A stretch of 64,000 nt of DNA from Singulisphaera sp. GP187 (lineage in GTDB: Bacteria > Planctomycetota > Planctomycetia > Isosphaerales > Isosphaeraceae). The notes under the pieces were generated by a model that saw only the letters and a list, made by a program, of their open reading frames with translations, searched no databases and had not been told where the DNA came from. The translations under genes were made by a program, and so were the position numbers. Positions 33,816-43,094 of the stretch are shown piece by piece (positions within the stretch are counted from its first letter, which is position 1; each line of letters starts with the position of its first letter). The DNA lies in assembly GCF_900129635.1 (NCBI RefSeq), contig NZ_FSRB01000003.1:496001-560000 (forward strand), in the 5' to 3' direction.

Positions 33816-34786
33816 TCAGAGCGAGTCGGACGAGATGACCTCGCCGCCGTTTCGCGTGGCGATCGAATGCCAGGTTGCGGCACTCGCGCTGTTCTTGACG
33901 AATTGCACGTGCCCGTCGGTCATCAGTACGTTCACCCCGCCCGAGTGGAAACTCCGGGCCGCCGTCCGAGCGATCGCATTGCCCGAGGTGCAGTCGGGAG
34001 CAGGGCTATTGGGAGGGTAATAGAAATTGAAGGTCGCGAGGATATAGCTGCCCCGCGACCATTCCGCGCCTCGGGAGCCAATCCAGAGCGGAGGCGAGGC
34101 GCAAACGGCGTCTGTCAAGGTGTTGTTCTGAGGAATCTGAGCATATTGCAATCGCTTGTCCTGGGGGATCGGTCCCGCCGTATCGAGGGCGGAGCCTTTG
34201 ATCGTCTCGCTGAACGCCGCAGTTTGGCTGAGGCCGTCGGTGATCTCGGCGAAGCGGACGGAGGCCATATCGAAGAAGAGGCCGTCGGGATTGCCGAGCG
34301 GTGTGTTGATCCGCAGGTCACCGCCGTTGAGGACCCCACTGCCGGAGCTTCCCAGGTAGTTGGTCGGCCCGAAGAGCGGGTTGAGTCGGTCGGCCTTGGG
34401 GTCGCTGGGGCACTGGTATGTGCTGATGATCACGGCGACAGCCGTCGCGTTGGTCACGCCCAGCGGCTGCGCGGCGGTCGTCCACGAGGTGTGCTGGAAG
34501 TTGATCGCGTTATAGAGCGCTCCCCCTTCGACCTGGGGCAGAAGCTGGGCCAGCGACGACCAGAGGTGGGGGAGTTGGTGCGACCGGGCGGTAGCAGACC
34601 GTGAGTCCCCTCGTAGTTATGAAGTGCCAGGCCGATCTGCTTGAGGTTGTTGGTGCACTGGGCGCGGCGGGCCGCCTCACGCGCGGCCTGCACGGCGGGC
34701 AAGAGCAGGGCGATCAGCACCGCGATGATCGCGATCACGACCAGAAGCTCGATCAAGGTGAAGCCGGAACGGCAAAGCGAGCGCAT
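33816..34786 (-). CDS. DUF1559 protein, apparent frameshift
   Basis: A third DUF1559 (PF07596) gene. The first frame (34786 down to about 34570) gives MRSLCRSGFTLIELLVVIAII and the NNLKQIGLALHNYE block. The frame then breaks in a run of five G/C (34568-34572). The other frame resumes with HLWSSLAQLLPQVEGGALYN and runs to the family end motif SFHSGGVNVLMTDGHVQFVK. One extra base in the run would give one protein of about 323 residues. Both halves keep good family sequence, so the break is recent or an assembly error. The gene sits between two glycosidase-like paralogues on the same strand. Confidence 0.82.
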
Positions 34787-34823
34787 GGGGGACTCCGAAA
34801 TCGGGCACGCGTCGGTTGCAGGT

Positions 34824-35864
34824 TCATGGGGCCGCTTTGATGTGTCGGGGGTACTCGTAGCGACCGACGTGGTCTCGGACCCACTCGTAGTAGAACCGGA
34901 TGCCACGGTCGGTGGGCCCGGTGCCGTAACCGCCCATCTCGGGGTGGGGTGCCGTGCCGCTGAAATTCGTGATTCCCTGGCAATACGCGCTGTGGAAGAG
35001 CATGACGGCGTTGGGCGCCTTCAGATAGCGCTCGCAGTCGGCAAAAATGGATGCCTTGTGCCCGTCGTTGAACCAGCCGTCGTTTTGGTAGGCGTCCTGC
35101 TTGTGGGTCTCGACATTGACCACGAAGCCCTGAGACGGAATCTCCGCCTCCTTCTGGATGATGCGGACCTCCATGCCCGGGTAGGTATCGGCGGTATCCG
35201 ACTTGTGGGTCGGGCAGACGCCGACTTCAATGTCGGGGGCGACCGCCTTGAACCAGGCGGTCAACTTGGCCTTTTTGGCCTCGCCCTCGGGCTCGCGGAA
35301 AATCTCCTGGTCGATCCGTTCGGCGTGGTTGTATTCGTGCATTACGTCGATGAAGACATTTTTGAGTTTTTGTTTTACGAGGAATTGGCCGGTCTCTTGA
35401 ACCGCCCGCTTGATCGCCGCCTCGTCGTAAAAGTCCTGATCCTTGCGAGGCGAAAAGAGGCCGACCATCACGACCATCCCGCGTTGGTCCGCCTCACGGA
35501 CCAGCCACTCAAGGCGACGGGCCACCTCGGGTTTGAGCCGGCCGTCGCGGCGATAGCCGTTCAGGCCGGCGTCAAGGTCGGGCCAGCCGCCGTTGGAGCC
35601 TTGAATGTAGAGGCCCAGGAAGTTGATCCCGTGGGCGACCATGTTGTCGAGGTTGTTGATATGCCGCTCGGTGACCGTATCGCTCAAGAGCGCATTGCCG
35701 CACCGGAGTCCCCAGAGATCGATCTCCTTGCCGGCCAGGATCGCGCGATTGTTGCGGATCGCAAACTCTCGGGTCGGTTCGTCGGCAACCGCCCGAACCA
35801 CCGGAACCAAGCACGCGGCCAACGCCAGTACGGACATCGCAAGCGACCTCAGGCTGGGGCTCAT
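34824..35864 (-). CDS. Secreted TIM-barrel glycosidase-like protein (paralogue 2)
   Basis: A 346-residue exported protein (signal LAMSVLALAACLVPVVRAVA). Candidate catalytic residues are E177 in VMHEYNH and E252 in VNVETHKQD; the C-terminus GGYGTGPTDRGIRFYYEWVRDHVGRYEYP is shared almost word for word with paralogue 1. GAGGAGAG precedes the ATG at 35864. Genes run 35864 to 34824, then DUF1559 after 37 bases, then paralogue 1 after 44 bases: a tight three-gene operon. A role in cutting or binding an external polysaccharide is likely but inferred. Confidence 0.72.
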   Translation of the reverse strand: MSPSLRSLAMSVLALAACLVPVVRAVADEPTREFAIRNNRAILAGKEIDLWGLRCGNALLSDTVTERHINNLDNMVAHGINFLGLYIQGSNGGWPDLDAGLNGYRRDGRLKPEVARRLEWLVREADQRGMVVMVGLFSPRKDQDFYDEAAIKRAVQETGQFLVKQKLKNVFIDVMHEYNHAERIDQEIFREPEGEAKKAKLTAWFKAVAPDIEVGVCPTHKSDTADTYPGMEVRIIQKEAEIPSQGFVVNVETHKQDAYQNDGWFNDGHKASIFADCERYLKAPNAVMLFHSAYCQGITNFSGTAPHPEMGGYGTGPTDRGIRFYYEWVRDHVGRYEYPRHIKAAP

Positions 35865-36674
35865 CTTCGCTCTCCTCGAGGCTGCAAACGCCAACGGCCA
35901 GACACCCCCCGAGTGAGCTGAAAACCCCAGTCGAACGGGGACCGCTCGCACTTCAAACCGAGGCCTGATGGGGCCTGACGGCCAAAACTAACAAACTCGT
36001 TGACCCCCTACAAGAGTCAGGCCTCAAAACATGGGGAGTCCAAGGCGGCCTTGTTGTATCCCGAATTCTGACGTGTTTAATAATCGATGATCGAGACGGG
36101 CAGGATCGGATTTCTTTCAACGACCCGATCCAGGGCTGGGAAAGCCTCGCGCTACTCGTTCCCACGGGGGACCGTGGGACCGAGGGGGATTCCTCGCTCG
36201 ATGGCGGGTCGTTAATTTCTTTCGACATCCCACGCGGATTTGCCACCACGGAAGTCCGCATGAGTCGGGTCCGATCTTGCGGACCATCCGTCATGGGTCA
36301 TGAACGCGGACCACACCTGCAACGAAGCCGCAAGCGAAAATGGTCCGCAATAGCGGCCCCTACGGGAGTCGTTGGGCCCACGATGACGCCAATGCCGACT
36401 GACTCATCGTTAAGGGATAAGCGAAACAAGCAGAGCCGGCAGTCCGCATCCTCTCGTCGGAGGAGTATGGCCGGTGGTGTGCTTGAGCCTCAATTTCTGG
36501 GTTGCGGCAAGGCGCAACGATCGTGGCCCGACGGCCCATGAACATGGGGCGTCAGATCAGATTAATCCCGTGTGATTGCCACACGATGGGAAGTCGAGAG
36601 GTAGAATCCGCCGAGGAAAACGGAAGGAGAGGAGGAATTACCGGTTTCGGACATCCGCCTCCCCTCGAAAAACC
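35865..36674. other. 810-base gap with MITE-like copy 2
   Basis: Contains the promoter region of the glycosidase operon and the 97-bp element at 36118-36214. No further gene recognised. Confidence 0.5.
36118..36214 (-). mobile_element. MITE-like element, copy 2
   Basis: A 97-bp unit with perfect 9-bp terminal repeats (AACGACCCG-type) and flanked by ATTTCTTT on both sides (36110-36117 and 36215-36222). Internally it keeps the GTTCCCACGGG palindrome. It lies in the opposite orientation to copy 1 and differs from it at roughly one base in five. Confidence 0.78.
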
Positions 36675-36806
36675 TTACTGGGCTTCCGAGCACTTCTTGC
36701 AGCGTGCGATGTGTTTACGGACCTGGCCACCGCATCGTTTGCAGCGTAGGTACTTGGCCTGACGCGTCTTCTTCTTGCGAGGACGAAACGGCACGGGACA
36801 CCTCAT
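36675..36806 (-). CDS. 43-residue zinc-ribbon protein
   Basis: A very small, strongly basic protein: residues 8-18 are nearly all Arg/Lys, followed by C22-x2-C25-x10-C36-x2-C39, a treble-clef or zinc-ribbon pattern. The exact C-x2-C-x10-C-x2-C spacing is that of archaeal/eukaryotic ribosomal L40e, and the overall build also recalls bacterial L32. It may therefore bind RNA or ribosomes. The open frame, dense charge pattern and TAA stop support it. The ribosome site (GGAG) is about 14 bases upstream, so it is imperfect. Identity beyond zinc ribbon is not claimed. Confidence 0.68.
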   Translation of the reverse strand: MRCPVPFRPRKKKTRQAKYLRCKRCGGQVRKHIARCKKCSEAQ

Positions 36807-37095
36807 CGAGTGATTTGTGGCACTCCAGCCGACTCGGCCGGAGCGAAGAGGAAGAGTCTAACGGATTGAGGTGTCCTCCCGCCAGGGGAGTTGGACGAAT
36901 TCAAAAGTCCATCAAGCCGCGTGCGCCGACGTGGCTCGGATCGAGTCGTCACGGATTCGACGGCGGCAACTCTCCGGGCGGTTGTTCCATGACCGTCCCG
37001 ACCGCAGAATGGTGGACCGTCCCGCCTCTCCTCGTCAAGGGACGTGTTACCGTTACCCGGTCTGGATCGTGTCACGAGGGCAGGAGCACCGTCTG

Positions 37096-38355
37096 ATGAA
37101 TCGGAACCAATGCGGACTCACGGGTCTCGGCCTCGTTTGGCTGGCCGTCACCACGACCTTGGCCACCGCGGCACCTCCCCTCCCGGACGTCTCCGAGCGG
37201 GCCCGGCGCGTCCATGACTCCGCCATCCTGTTCGACGGACACAACGATCTTCCCTGGCTACTCCGGGACCTCGGCGACTTCCGGTTTGAAAAAATCGACC
37301 TGTCCAAGCGGCTCGAATCCAGCGTGTCCCAGACCGATATCCCCAGATTGCGTGAGGGAGGCGTCAAGGCACAATTCTGGTCGGTCTACATCCCGAGCGA
37401 GCAGCCCAACCCGGCGCGGACCGTCACCGACCAGATCGACCTGGTCCACCGCATGGTCGAGCGCTATCCCGACGACCTCGCGATGGCCTATTCGGCCGAT
37501 GACCTCGAACGGATCGTCAAAGCAGGCAAGATCGCCTCGTTGATTGGCATTGAGGGCGGGGTGGCGATCGAGAATGACCTGGCGGAGATCCGGGCATTCC
37601 ACCGCTTGGGTGCCCGCTATATGACCTTGACCCACAACGTCACCCTCGACTGGGCCGACGCCGCCACCGACCTCCCCCGGCACCACGGGCTCTCCCCATT
37701 CGGCGAGCGGGTCGTCCGTGAGATGAACCGCGTCGGAATGCTCGTCGACATCTCCCACGTCTCGCCCGAGACGATGGCCGATGCGCTCCGCGTTTCGGAG
37801 GCGCCTTTGATCGCGAGCCACTCGGGCGCGTTTGCCATCGCACCGAGCCCGCGGAACGTCCCCGATGACATCCTCAAGGCGTTGCCCCGCAACGGGGGCG
37901 TGATCATGGTCAACTTCTACTCCGGCTTCGTCGTGCCCGAGGCCGCGCGACAGACCGCCCAGGCGCGTGCGGAACTGAGGGAGAAATACCCCGACCCGGC
38001 CGCGTTCAAGAAGGCGATGTCGGCATGGTCGGACGCCTACAAAATGCCGCGCGGGACGATCGGGGACGTCGCCGACCACATCGAGCACATCATCAAGGTG
38101 GCTGGGATCGACCATGTCGGGATCGGGTCCGACTTCGACGGAATCACGTCCTGGCCGGTCGGCCTCGAGGATGTGTCGTCCTTTCCCCGTGTGACCGAAG
38201 AGTTGCTGAAACGTGGCCACTCCGACGACGACGTCCGGAAAATCCTCGGCGGCAACGCGCTTCGAGCGTTCCGCGAAGCGGGCCAAGTCGCGTTGAAGCT
38301 TCAGAAGACGCGGAAGCCGGAAGTCGATCAACCGCCACCATCGCCCAAGCACTAA
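37096..38355 (+). CDS. Membrane dipeptidase (peptidase M19, renal type)
   Basis: Zinc dipeptidase of 419 residues, exported (GLGLVWLAVTTTLATAAP). Metal ligands are all present: H49 and D51 in FDGHNDLPW, the bridging Glu in IGIEGG, His in DISHVSPET and His in IASHSGAF. The C-terminal GIDHVGIGSDFDG block is diagnostic. Such enzymes cut dipeptides, including some with D-residues, and may recycle cell-wall or dietary peptides. GGAG precedes the ATG at 37096. The gene stands alone between the zinc-ribbon gene and a repeat. Confidence 0.92.
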   Translation: MNRNQCGLTGLGLVWLAVTTTLATAAPPLPDVSERARRVHDSAILFDGHNDLPWLLRDLGDFRFEKIDLSKRLESSVSQTDIPRLREGGVKAQFWSVYIPSEQPNPARTVTDQIDLVHRMVERYPDDLAMAYSADDLERIVKAGKIASLIGIEGGVAIENDLAEIRAFHRLGARYMTLTHNVTLDWADAATDLPRHHGLSPFGERVVREMNRVGMLVDISHVSPETMADALRVSEAPLIASHSGAFAIAPSPRNVPDDILKALPRNGGVIMVNFYSGFVVPEAARQTAQARAELREKYPDPAAFKKAMSAWSDAYKMPRGTIGDVADHIEHIIKVAGIDHVGIGSDFDGITSWPVGLEDVSSFPRVTEELLKRGHSDDDVRKILGGNALRAFREAGQVALKLQKTRKPEVDQPPPSPKH

Positions 38356-38375
38356 GCTCAGTCAGTGCGACGGGC

Positions 38376-38446
38376 GTACCGCTTGCTCTTCAATTCGATT
38401 CCATTCCAATCAAGAGCGGGCGGACGCCGCGGTCCCAGGGAAGGCG
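38376..38446. repeat. Interspersed repeat, family A copy 3
   Basis: Shares TTGCTCTT.AATTC with copy 1 (near 10,596) and the core GACGCCGCGGTCCCAGGG with copies 1 and 2. Its hairpin is degenerate. It lies just after the dipeptidase gene. Confidence 0.5.
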
Positions 38447-38579
38447 ACTCGGACAACACCAACGGCCCACGGGGGGTTCTTCCCCTTGGGAACCCGGGCG
38501 ACCCGCCTCTGGGTGGCCCGGATCCATTAACCCGGTTTCCTTGCGATCGTGTCGGAAATTCACGACCGATTGCCGTGGC

Positions 38580-39941
38580 TCAAAGCGTCTTCAAATACTC
38601 AATGAGGTCCGACCGCGCCTCGTCCCCGAGTGAGTCACCGAAACGATGGCCCGCGTTGCTGAGTCCGAAGCGGGACGTGTCGTAGATAAACTGGGCCTCG
38701 AACGGGGGCAGCGGAGGGGAGGGGGGGGCGGTTACGACGTCGAACTTCCAACCGACATGGGCCGGATCGTAGTGCTCGAATCCGGTCGAAGGGGGGCGAG
38801 TGAACCGCGCGGGGCGATCGGCCGACTTGAGGAGCGCGGCGAGGGTCGGGACCGAGCCGTTGTGGAGGTAGGGAGCCGTCGCCCAGATGCCGTCCAGCGG
38901 TGGGGCCTGATAGCCGATCTTTTCGAGGTCGGCCGGGTAGTCCTCCGCCAGCCAGGTCGTGTTGTAGTGGGCCACGAGCCGGTCGGAGAGTCCGTGGGCC
39001 CGCTCGGGATCGGTGCCGATGACCGCCAACTCCACCAATCGATTCGGGTAGTGGCCGTCCGGTCCGTAGGTGCCGTGGCACTTCACACAGTTCTTCGCGA
39101 ACACGGTCTTCCCGCGTTCCGCCTTCACCGGGTCGATCGCGAACGGATATTTCGGTGGCTTGAGACTCTTGAAATAAGCGAGGATATCTCGAAACGTCGG
39201 CTCCAGCTCCTTGAGTTCCTCGAGCGACTTCTCGGCAAGGAAGAACTGCAAGCTCGACCGGACGGAGCGGGCGTCGGTCCGGCCGTCGTAGTACATGGTC
39301 GTCTTGCGCGCGAGGTGCCACCAGGGAGGGACGTCGAGTTCCGGAAGATTGGCGCCGAGCGGCAGCGGGATCTTACGCATCGAGAGATCGGAATTGCGCA
39401 CGCTCAGCAAGACCGCCGAGATCATCCCGGCATTCACCGTGCCCCGCGCGGTGTTCAGGTGGAAGAGGCTCGGGGGGAGGCGACGATTGTCCGCGCGGGT
39501 CAAGTCATAGAGTAACGCCCGCATATCAAGAGTCGTGTTGCCTAACCCGACGTAGCTCTGACCGCCGATCGAGCCGCCGTGACAGACCATGCAGTCGATC
39601 TGCATGCCGGTCTTCTCGCCGCCCGGCTGGCCGGCACGGCGAAGCCCCATGGGGAGGCCGTCGTTGGGATAGGGAGCGGTGTGCAGCCCGTAACGCTGGT
39701 TGAATGCCGCGGCATAGTCGTCGGCCGAAGTTTCCGCATCCGGAGCATTCTGGCCCCAGAGTGTGCCCGCGCGCCGATAGGCCGCGCCACTCCAGCCTGG
39801 CTTCAAATAACCGGTCGAGGTCAGCGCCACTCGACCACGTTCCACGGCGGCCGGGTCGGGCGAGTCGCCGGCGGACCATGTTGGGCTCAGAAGCACGACG
39901 CCGGCTGCGAGAAATTCTCGGATTCGCGAACGCCTGCGCAT
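38580..39941 (-). CDS. Exported two-haem cytochrome c
   Basis: A 453-residue exported protein with two c-type haem sites, CMVCH near residue 117 and CVKCH near 286. The build resembles the di-haem cytochrome/peroxidase-like proteins of planctomycetes (DHOR-like), and LDGIWATAPYLHNGSVPTLAALL is a typical haem-proximal segment of that class. Likely role: electron transfer or a redox enzyme in the periplasm. GGGAGGT precedes the ATG at 39941. It is convergent with the dipeptidase gene. True peroxidase activity is not implied. Confidence 0.85.
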   Translation of the reverse strand: MRRRSRIREFLAAGVVLLSPTWSAGDSPDPAAVERGRVALTSTGYLKPGWSGAAYRRAGTLWGQNAPDAETSADDYAAAFNQRYGLHTAPYPNDGLPMGLRRAGQPGGEKTGMQIDCMVCHGGSIGGQSYVGLGNTTLDMRALLYDLTRADNRRLPPSLFHLNTARGTVNAGMISAVLLSVRNSDLSMRKIPLPLGANLPELDVPPWWHLARKTTMYYDGRTDARSVRSSLQFFLAEKSLEELKELEPTFRDILAYFKSLKPPKYPFAIDPVKAERGKTVFAKNCVKCHGTYGPDGHYPNRLVELAVIGTDPERAHGLSDRLVAHYNTTWLAEDYPADLEKIGYQAPPLDGIWATAPYLHNGSVPTLAALLKSADRPARFTRPPSTGFEHYDPAHVGWKFDVVTAPPSPPLPPFEAQFIYDTSRFGLSNAGHRFGDSLGDEARSDLIEYLKTL

Positions 39942-40101
39942 CGGTCGACCTCCCGGCTACCGGCCGAAGGGGGTGAGCTCACCCCTTCCGGGCCTGGGGT
40001 CATCCACCGAAAAAACCAGTGGGAGACAAAGTCAAGGGAGTGGAGGCAGGGGCCTCCCTCCCTCATTCAGTTATAGGCGCGCGGGGTCGCCTCGGAAATG
40101 G

Positions 40102-40899
40102 TCAACGTTTTTTGTTGAGCGGCGGGGTGCGGTCGTCGATCGAACGCTTGACCGGCGTCGCGGCGGCCTCGATCGGCTTGATGCGGAGATTGCGGAACTG
40201 GACCAGGCTGGGGGGCCCGGTGTACTTGCCGTCCTTGAAGCCGCCGTGGTGCTGGAGAACGAGCGGTCCACGTGCGGGGATTCCCGGCAACTCGGCGTTT
40301 TCGATCACCGTGATCCCGTTGAGGACCACCGTCAAGCGGTCGCCAACGAGCGTGATCGTGAACTCGTTCCACTCGCCGACGGGGCGGTCGGCCTGGGTCT
40401 TCGGGGTGACCCCCGCGCGGACAGACGGCGGCATCTTCGCGTCCATCCGGTAACCGTAAACCTCGCCCGACCCAATCGGCCAGCACCACATGTTGATCTG
40501 GCTCTTCCCCTTCGGGTCGCGGAGATAGATCCCCGAGTCGCAATCCGGCAGCGTCAGCTGGATCGGCTTACCGTGAATGTCCCTGCCGTGGGTGCCGTCG
40601 GGGAGAATGTAAGGGACCCGGGGATTCTGGTACGGGGCTTCCTTGAGACGCCACTCGAGCTTGACGACGAAGTCCCCGAATTCCTGCTTACTGACCAGGT
40701 TCTTCACACCGGGTGCTTCGCTCCGGGCGTCGTAGTCGATCACCCCGTCGAGCACTTTCCAGTGGCCGTTGTCGCCCTCGGGAATCGTCCACTGGGAGAG
40801 ATCCTGGCCATTGAACAAGGACGTGAAGCCCTCGTCGGCGCTCTCCGCCGCGGGCGCGGCGAGCACGAGAGCGACGGAAAAAATCAACGAATGAAACAT
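40102..40899 (-). CDS. DUF1080 (3-keto-disaccharide hydrolase) protein
   Basis: A 265-residue exported protein of the DUF1080 family (PF06439), a concanavalin-like beta-sandwich. Family marks include FTSLFNGQDLSQWT at the start of the mature part, SKQEFGDFVVKLEWRL, SGIYLRDP and WNEFTITLVGDRLTVVLNG. Members act on 3-keto-sugars or bind glycans. GGAG eight bases before the ATG at 40899 decides against a TTG at 40914. It lies beside the cytochrome gene with the same direction, 160 bases apart. Confidence 0.9.
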   Translation of the reverse strand: MFHSLIFSVALVLAAPAAESADEGFTSLFNGQDLSQWTIPEGDNGHWKVLDGVIDYDARSEAPGVKNLVSKQEFGDFVVKLEWRLKEAPYQNPRVPYILPDGTHGRDIHGKPIQLTLPDCDSGIYLRDPKGKSQINMWCWPIGSGEVYGYRMDAKMPPSVRAGVTPKTQADRPVGEWNEFTITLVGDRLTVVLNGITVIENAELPGIPARGPLVLQHHGGFKDGKYTGPPSLVQFRNLRIKPIEAAATPVKRSIDDRTPPLNKKR

Positions 40900-41269
40900 C
40901 AACCGGGTCTCCAAGACGTGGGCGGAGTTCTGCCGCGACTCGCGGACAAGAAAATCACGCTAACCCGACTTCAAGACCGCGTCAATCGACCGCATTTTTA
41001 TCTTCGAGGTGCAGTGACGACCCACTCCCACCCGGTCAAAACGCCAGCAATGGCCGGCGGCTCGACTTTGAGAAGATAGCAAACCCAGGTCGACTTGCGA
41101 AATTTTCCGAATTCTGACGAATGACCCCAGTGTTGTTTTGGATGCTTGAACGGCAGTCCATCGACAACGGGTGGACAGCTCCGTTAGAATCACCAAAATC
41201 GTTCGAACACGCGAGGCCGCCTCAGGTTCTCGCGACTGGATCGGAGTCATCTCATCGGGGAGAACGCTG
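40900..41269. other. Divergent gap upstream of the DUF1080 gene
   Basis: About 370 bases between divergent genes; expected to hold both promoters. No gene recognised. An in-frame ATG at 41171 for the next gene lacks a ribosome site. Confidence 0.4.
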
Positions 41270-41731
41270 ATGGGACCCGCCGAGATCGTGGCAAGTTTGA
41301 AAGAGCTCTGCATTGAAAAAGGGCCGCGACTGACCACCGAGCAGATCGTGGACTGGATCGATCACCAAGGCGGTTTCGAGTCGGACGCCGAGCTGCTCGC
41401 GTTCGCCAAAAAAATGAAGGCGCGCCAGTTCGCCCGGATGCTTGAGTACGAAGACGAGGAGTCCAATCTTCGCGTCAAGCGGCTCTGGAGCTTCTACGAC
41501 CCCGAGCTCGGCCGGCGGTTTTATGCCGACATCCTCCAGATGCCCGACGATCGTCGCCGCCGCCTGGTGCGTCAGTACGCCCAGTTCCTCGACCAGCTCC
41601 GCTCGGTCCGTCGCGCCATGGCCGACTACTTCGCCGGCCAGCAATTCTTCGACTTCTACGTCGGTGATGAAGACGAAGACCTCGTCCTGGAGTCGGCGCC
41701 CGCGACGGGCGGACGAAGCCGACGGCACTGA
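41270..41731 (+). CDS. Conserved-looking protein of unknown function
   Basis: A 153-residue soluble, mostly helical protein rich in Arg, Asp and Glu, with an acidic end (DEDEDLVLE). Residues 1-60 (LKELCIEKGPRLTTEQIVDWIDHQGGFESDAELLAFAKKMKARQFARMLEYEDEE) look like a small helical domain. No motif is recognised. GGGGAGA eight bases upstream of the ATG at 41270 decides the start. trpB follows 103 bases later on the same strand, so they may be co-transcribed. Confidence 0.7.
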   Translation: MGPAEIVASLKELCIEKGPRLTTEQIVDWIDHQGGFESDAELLAFAKKMKARQFARMLEYEDEESNLRVKRLWSFYDPELGRRFYADILQMPDDRRRRLVRQYAQFLDQLRSVRRAMADYFAGQQFFDFYVGDEDEDLVLESAPATGGRSRRH

Positions 41732-41834
41732 CTCGTCTTGACCTGATCCCCCGCGGGCCGAGACAATGAGAGGTCTTCGCCCTTGTTGAGAAGAGGCCCG
41801 CGCCGTGCGACGAGACGAGAGGACCGTTGGAATT

Positions 41835-43061
41835 ATGTCCGCCCCTACCGAGTCGAAACTGTTCTCTTCGCAATGGCCCGATGCGCTCGGTCGTTTCGGT
41901 ACGTTCGGCGGCCGGTACGTTCCGGAAACCTTGATGGAGGCGCTCAATCAACTCGCCATCGAGTACGAGCGTGCCCGCGTCGACCCGGAATTCCAGGCCC
42001 AACTGAACGATTACCTGGCGAATTACGTCGGCCGCCCCTCGCCCTTGTTCCACGCCGCGCGGCTGAGCAAGTTCGCCCAGGGGGCCGAGATCTACCTGAA
42101 GCGCGAAGATCTGAACCACACGGGCGCCCACAAGATTAACAACGCGCTCGGCCAGGTCTTGATCGCGCAGCGGATGGGCAAGACGCGAGTGATCGCCGAG
42201 ACCGGGGCCGGACAGCATGGCGTGGCGACCGCGACCGCCTGTGCCTTGACTGGCCTCGAATGCACCGTTTACATGGGCGAAGAAGACATCAGGCGGCAAA
42301 CGCTCAACGTCTTCAACATGAAAACCTTGGGCGCGACCGTGGTGCCGGTCACCGACGGCACCCGGACGCTCCGCGACGCGACCAATGAAGCGATGCGCGA
42401 CTGGATGGGATCGTCGCGTCAGACGCACTATACGATCGGCAGCGTGGTGGGCCCGCACCCGTTCCCGATGATCGTCCGCGACTTCCAATCGGTCATCGGT
42501 CGGGAAACCCGCCAGCAGTGCCTCGACCGGCTCGGCCGCTTGCCCGACGCCGCCGTGGCCTGCGTCGGCGGCGGTTCGAACGCCGCGGGCATGTTCTACC
42601 CGTTCATCAACGATACCGAGGTCGAACTGATCGGCGCCGAGGCAGGGGGACGGGGACCGCAATCCGGCGACCATGCCGCCAGCCTGACGAAGGGACGGCC
42701 GGGGGTCCTGCACGGCAGCCTCAGTTACGTGCTCCAGGACGACGACGGCCAGACCGAGAACGTTCACTCGATCTCCGCCGGCCTCGATTATCCCGGCGTC
42801 GGACCCGAGCATAGTTACTGGAAAGAGACCGGCCGGGTCCGCTACGAGAGCGTGACCGATGCCGACGCCTTGGCCGCTTACGCAACCCTGGCGCGGCAGG
42901 AGGGGATTCTACCCGCCCTGGAATCGAGTCACGCGGTAGCCCGGGCTTTGGTCGAGGCCCCTCGCCTCGGTCCCGGCAAGATCATCGTCATCTGCCTCTC
43001 GGGGCGAGGGGACAAGGATGCGTATGAGGTCGCCCGGCTGCGCGGGGAGCCAATGTCGTGA
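41835..43061 (+). CDS. trpB: Tryptophan synthase beta chain
   Basis: PLP enzyme that joins indole and serine to give tryptophan. The 408-residue protein has the PLP Lys K100 in HTGAHKINNALGQ, the ETGAGQHGVATA block and the phosphate-binding GGGSNA near residue 232, which mark canonical TrpB1. The ATG at 41835 gives the usual start length; 41805 would add ten charged residues. trpA lies 424 bases on, but an S24-like gene on the opposite strand intervenes. Confidence 0.96.
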   Translation: MSAPTESKLFSSQWPDALGRFGTFGGRYVPETLMEALNQLAIEYERARVDPEFQAQLNDYLANYVGRPSPLFHAARLSKFAQGAEIYLKREDLNHTGAHKINNALGQVLIAQRMGKTRVIAETGAGQHGVATATACALTGLECTVYMGEEDIRRQTLNVFNMKTLGATVVPVTDGTRTLRDATNEAMRDWMGSSRQTHYTIGSVVGPHPFPMIVRDFQSVIGRETRQQCLDRLGRLPDAAVACVGGGSNAAGMFYPFINDTEVELIGAEAGGRGPQSGDHAASLTKGRPGVLHGSLSYVLQDDDGQTENVHSISAGLDYPGVGPEHSYWKETGRVRYESVTDADALAAYATLARQEGILPALESSHAVARALVEAPRLGPGKIIVICLSGRGDKDAYEVARLRGEPMS

Positions 43062-43094
43062 CCGGGGCGGGACGATCCGCTTCGTACCGAGCGG

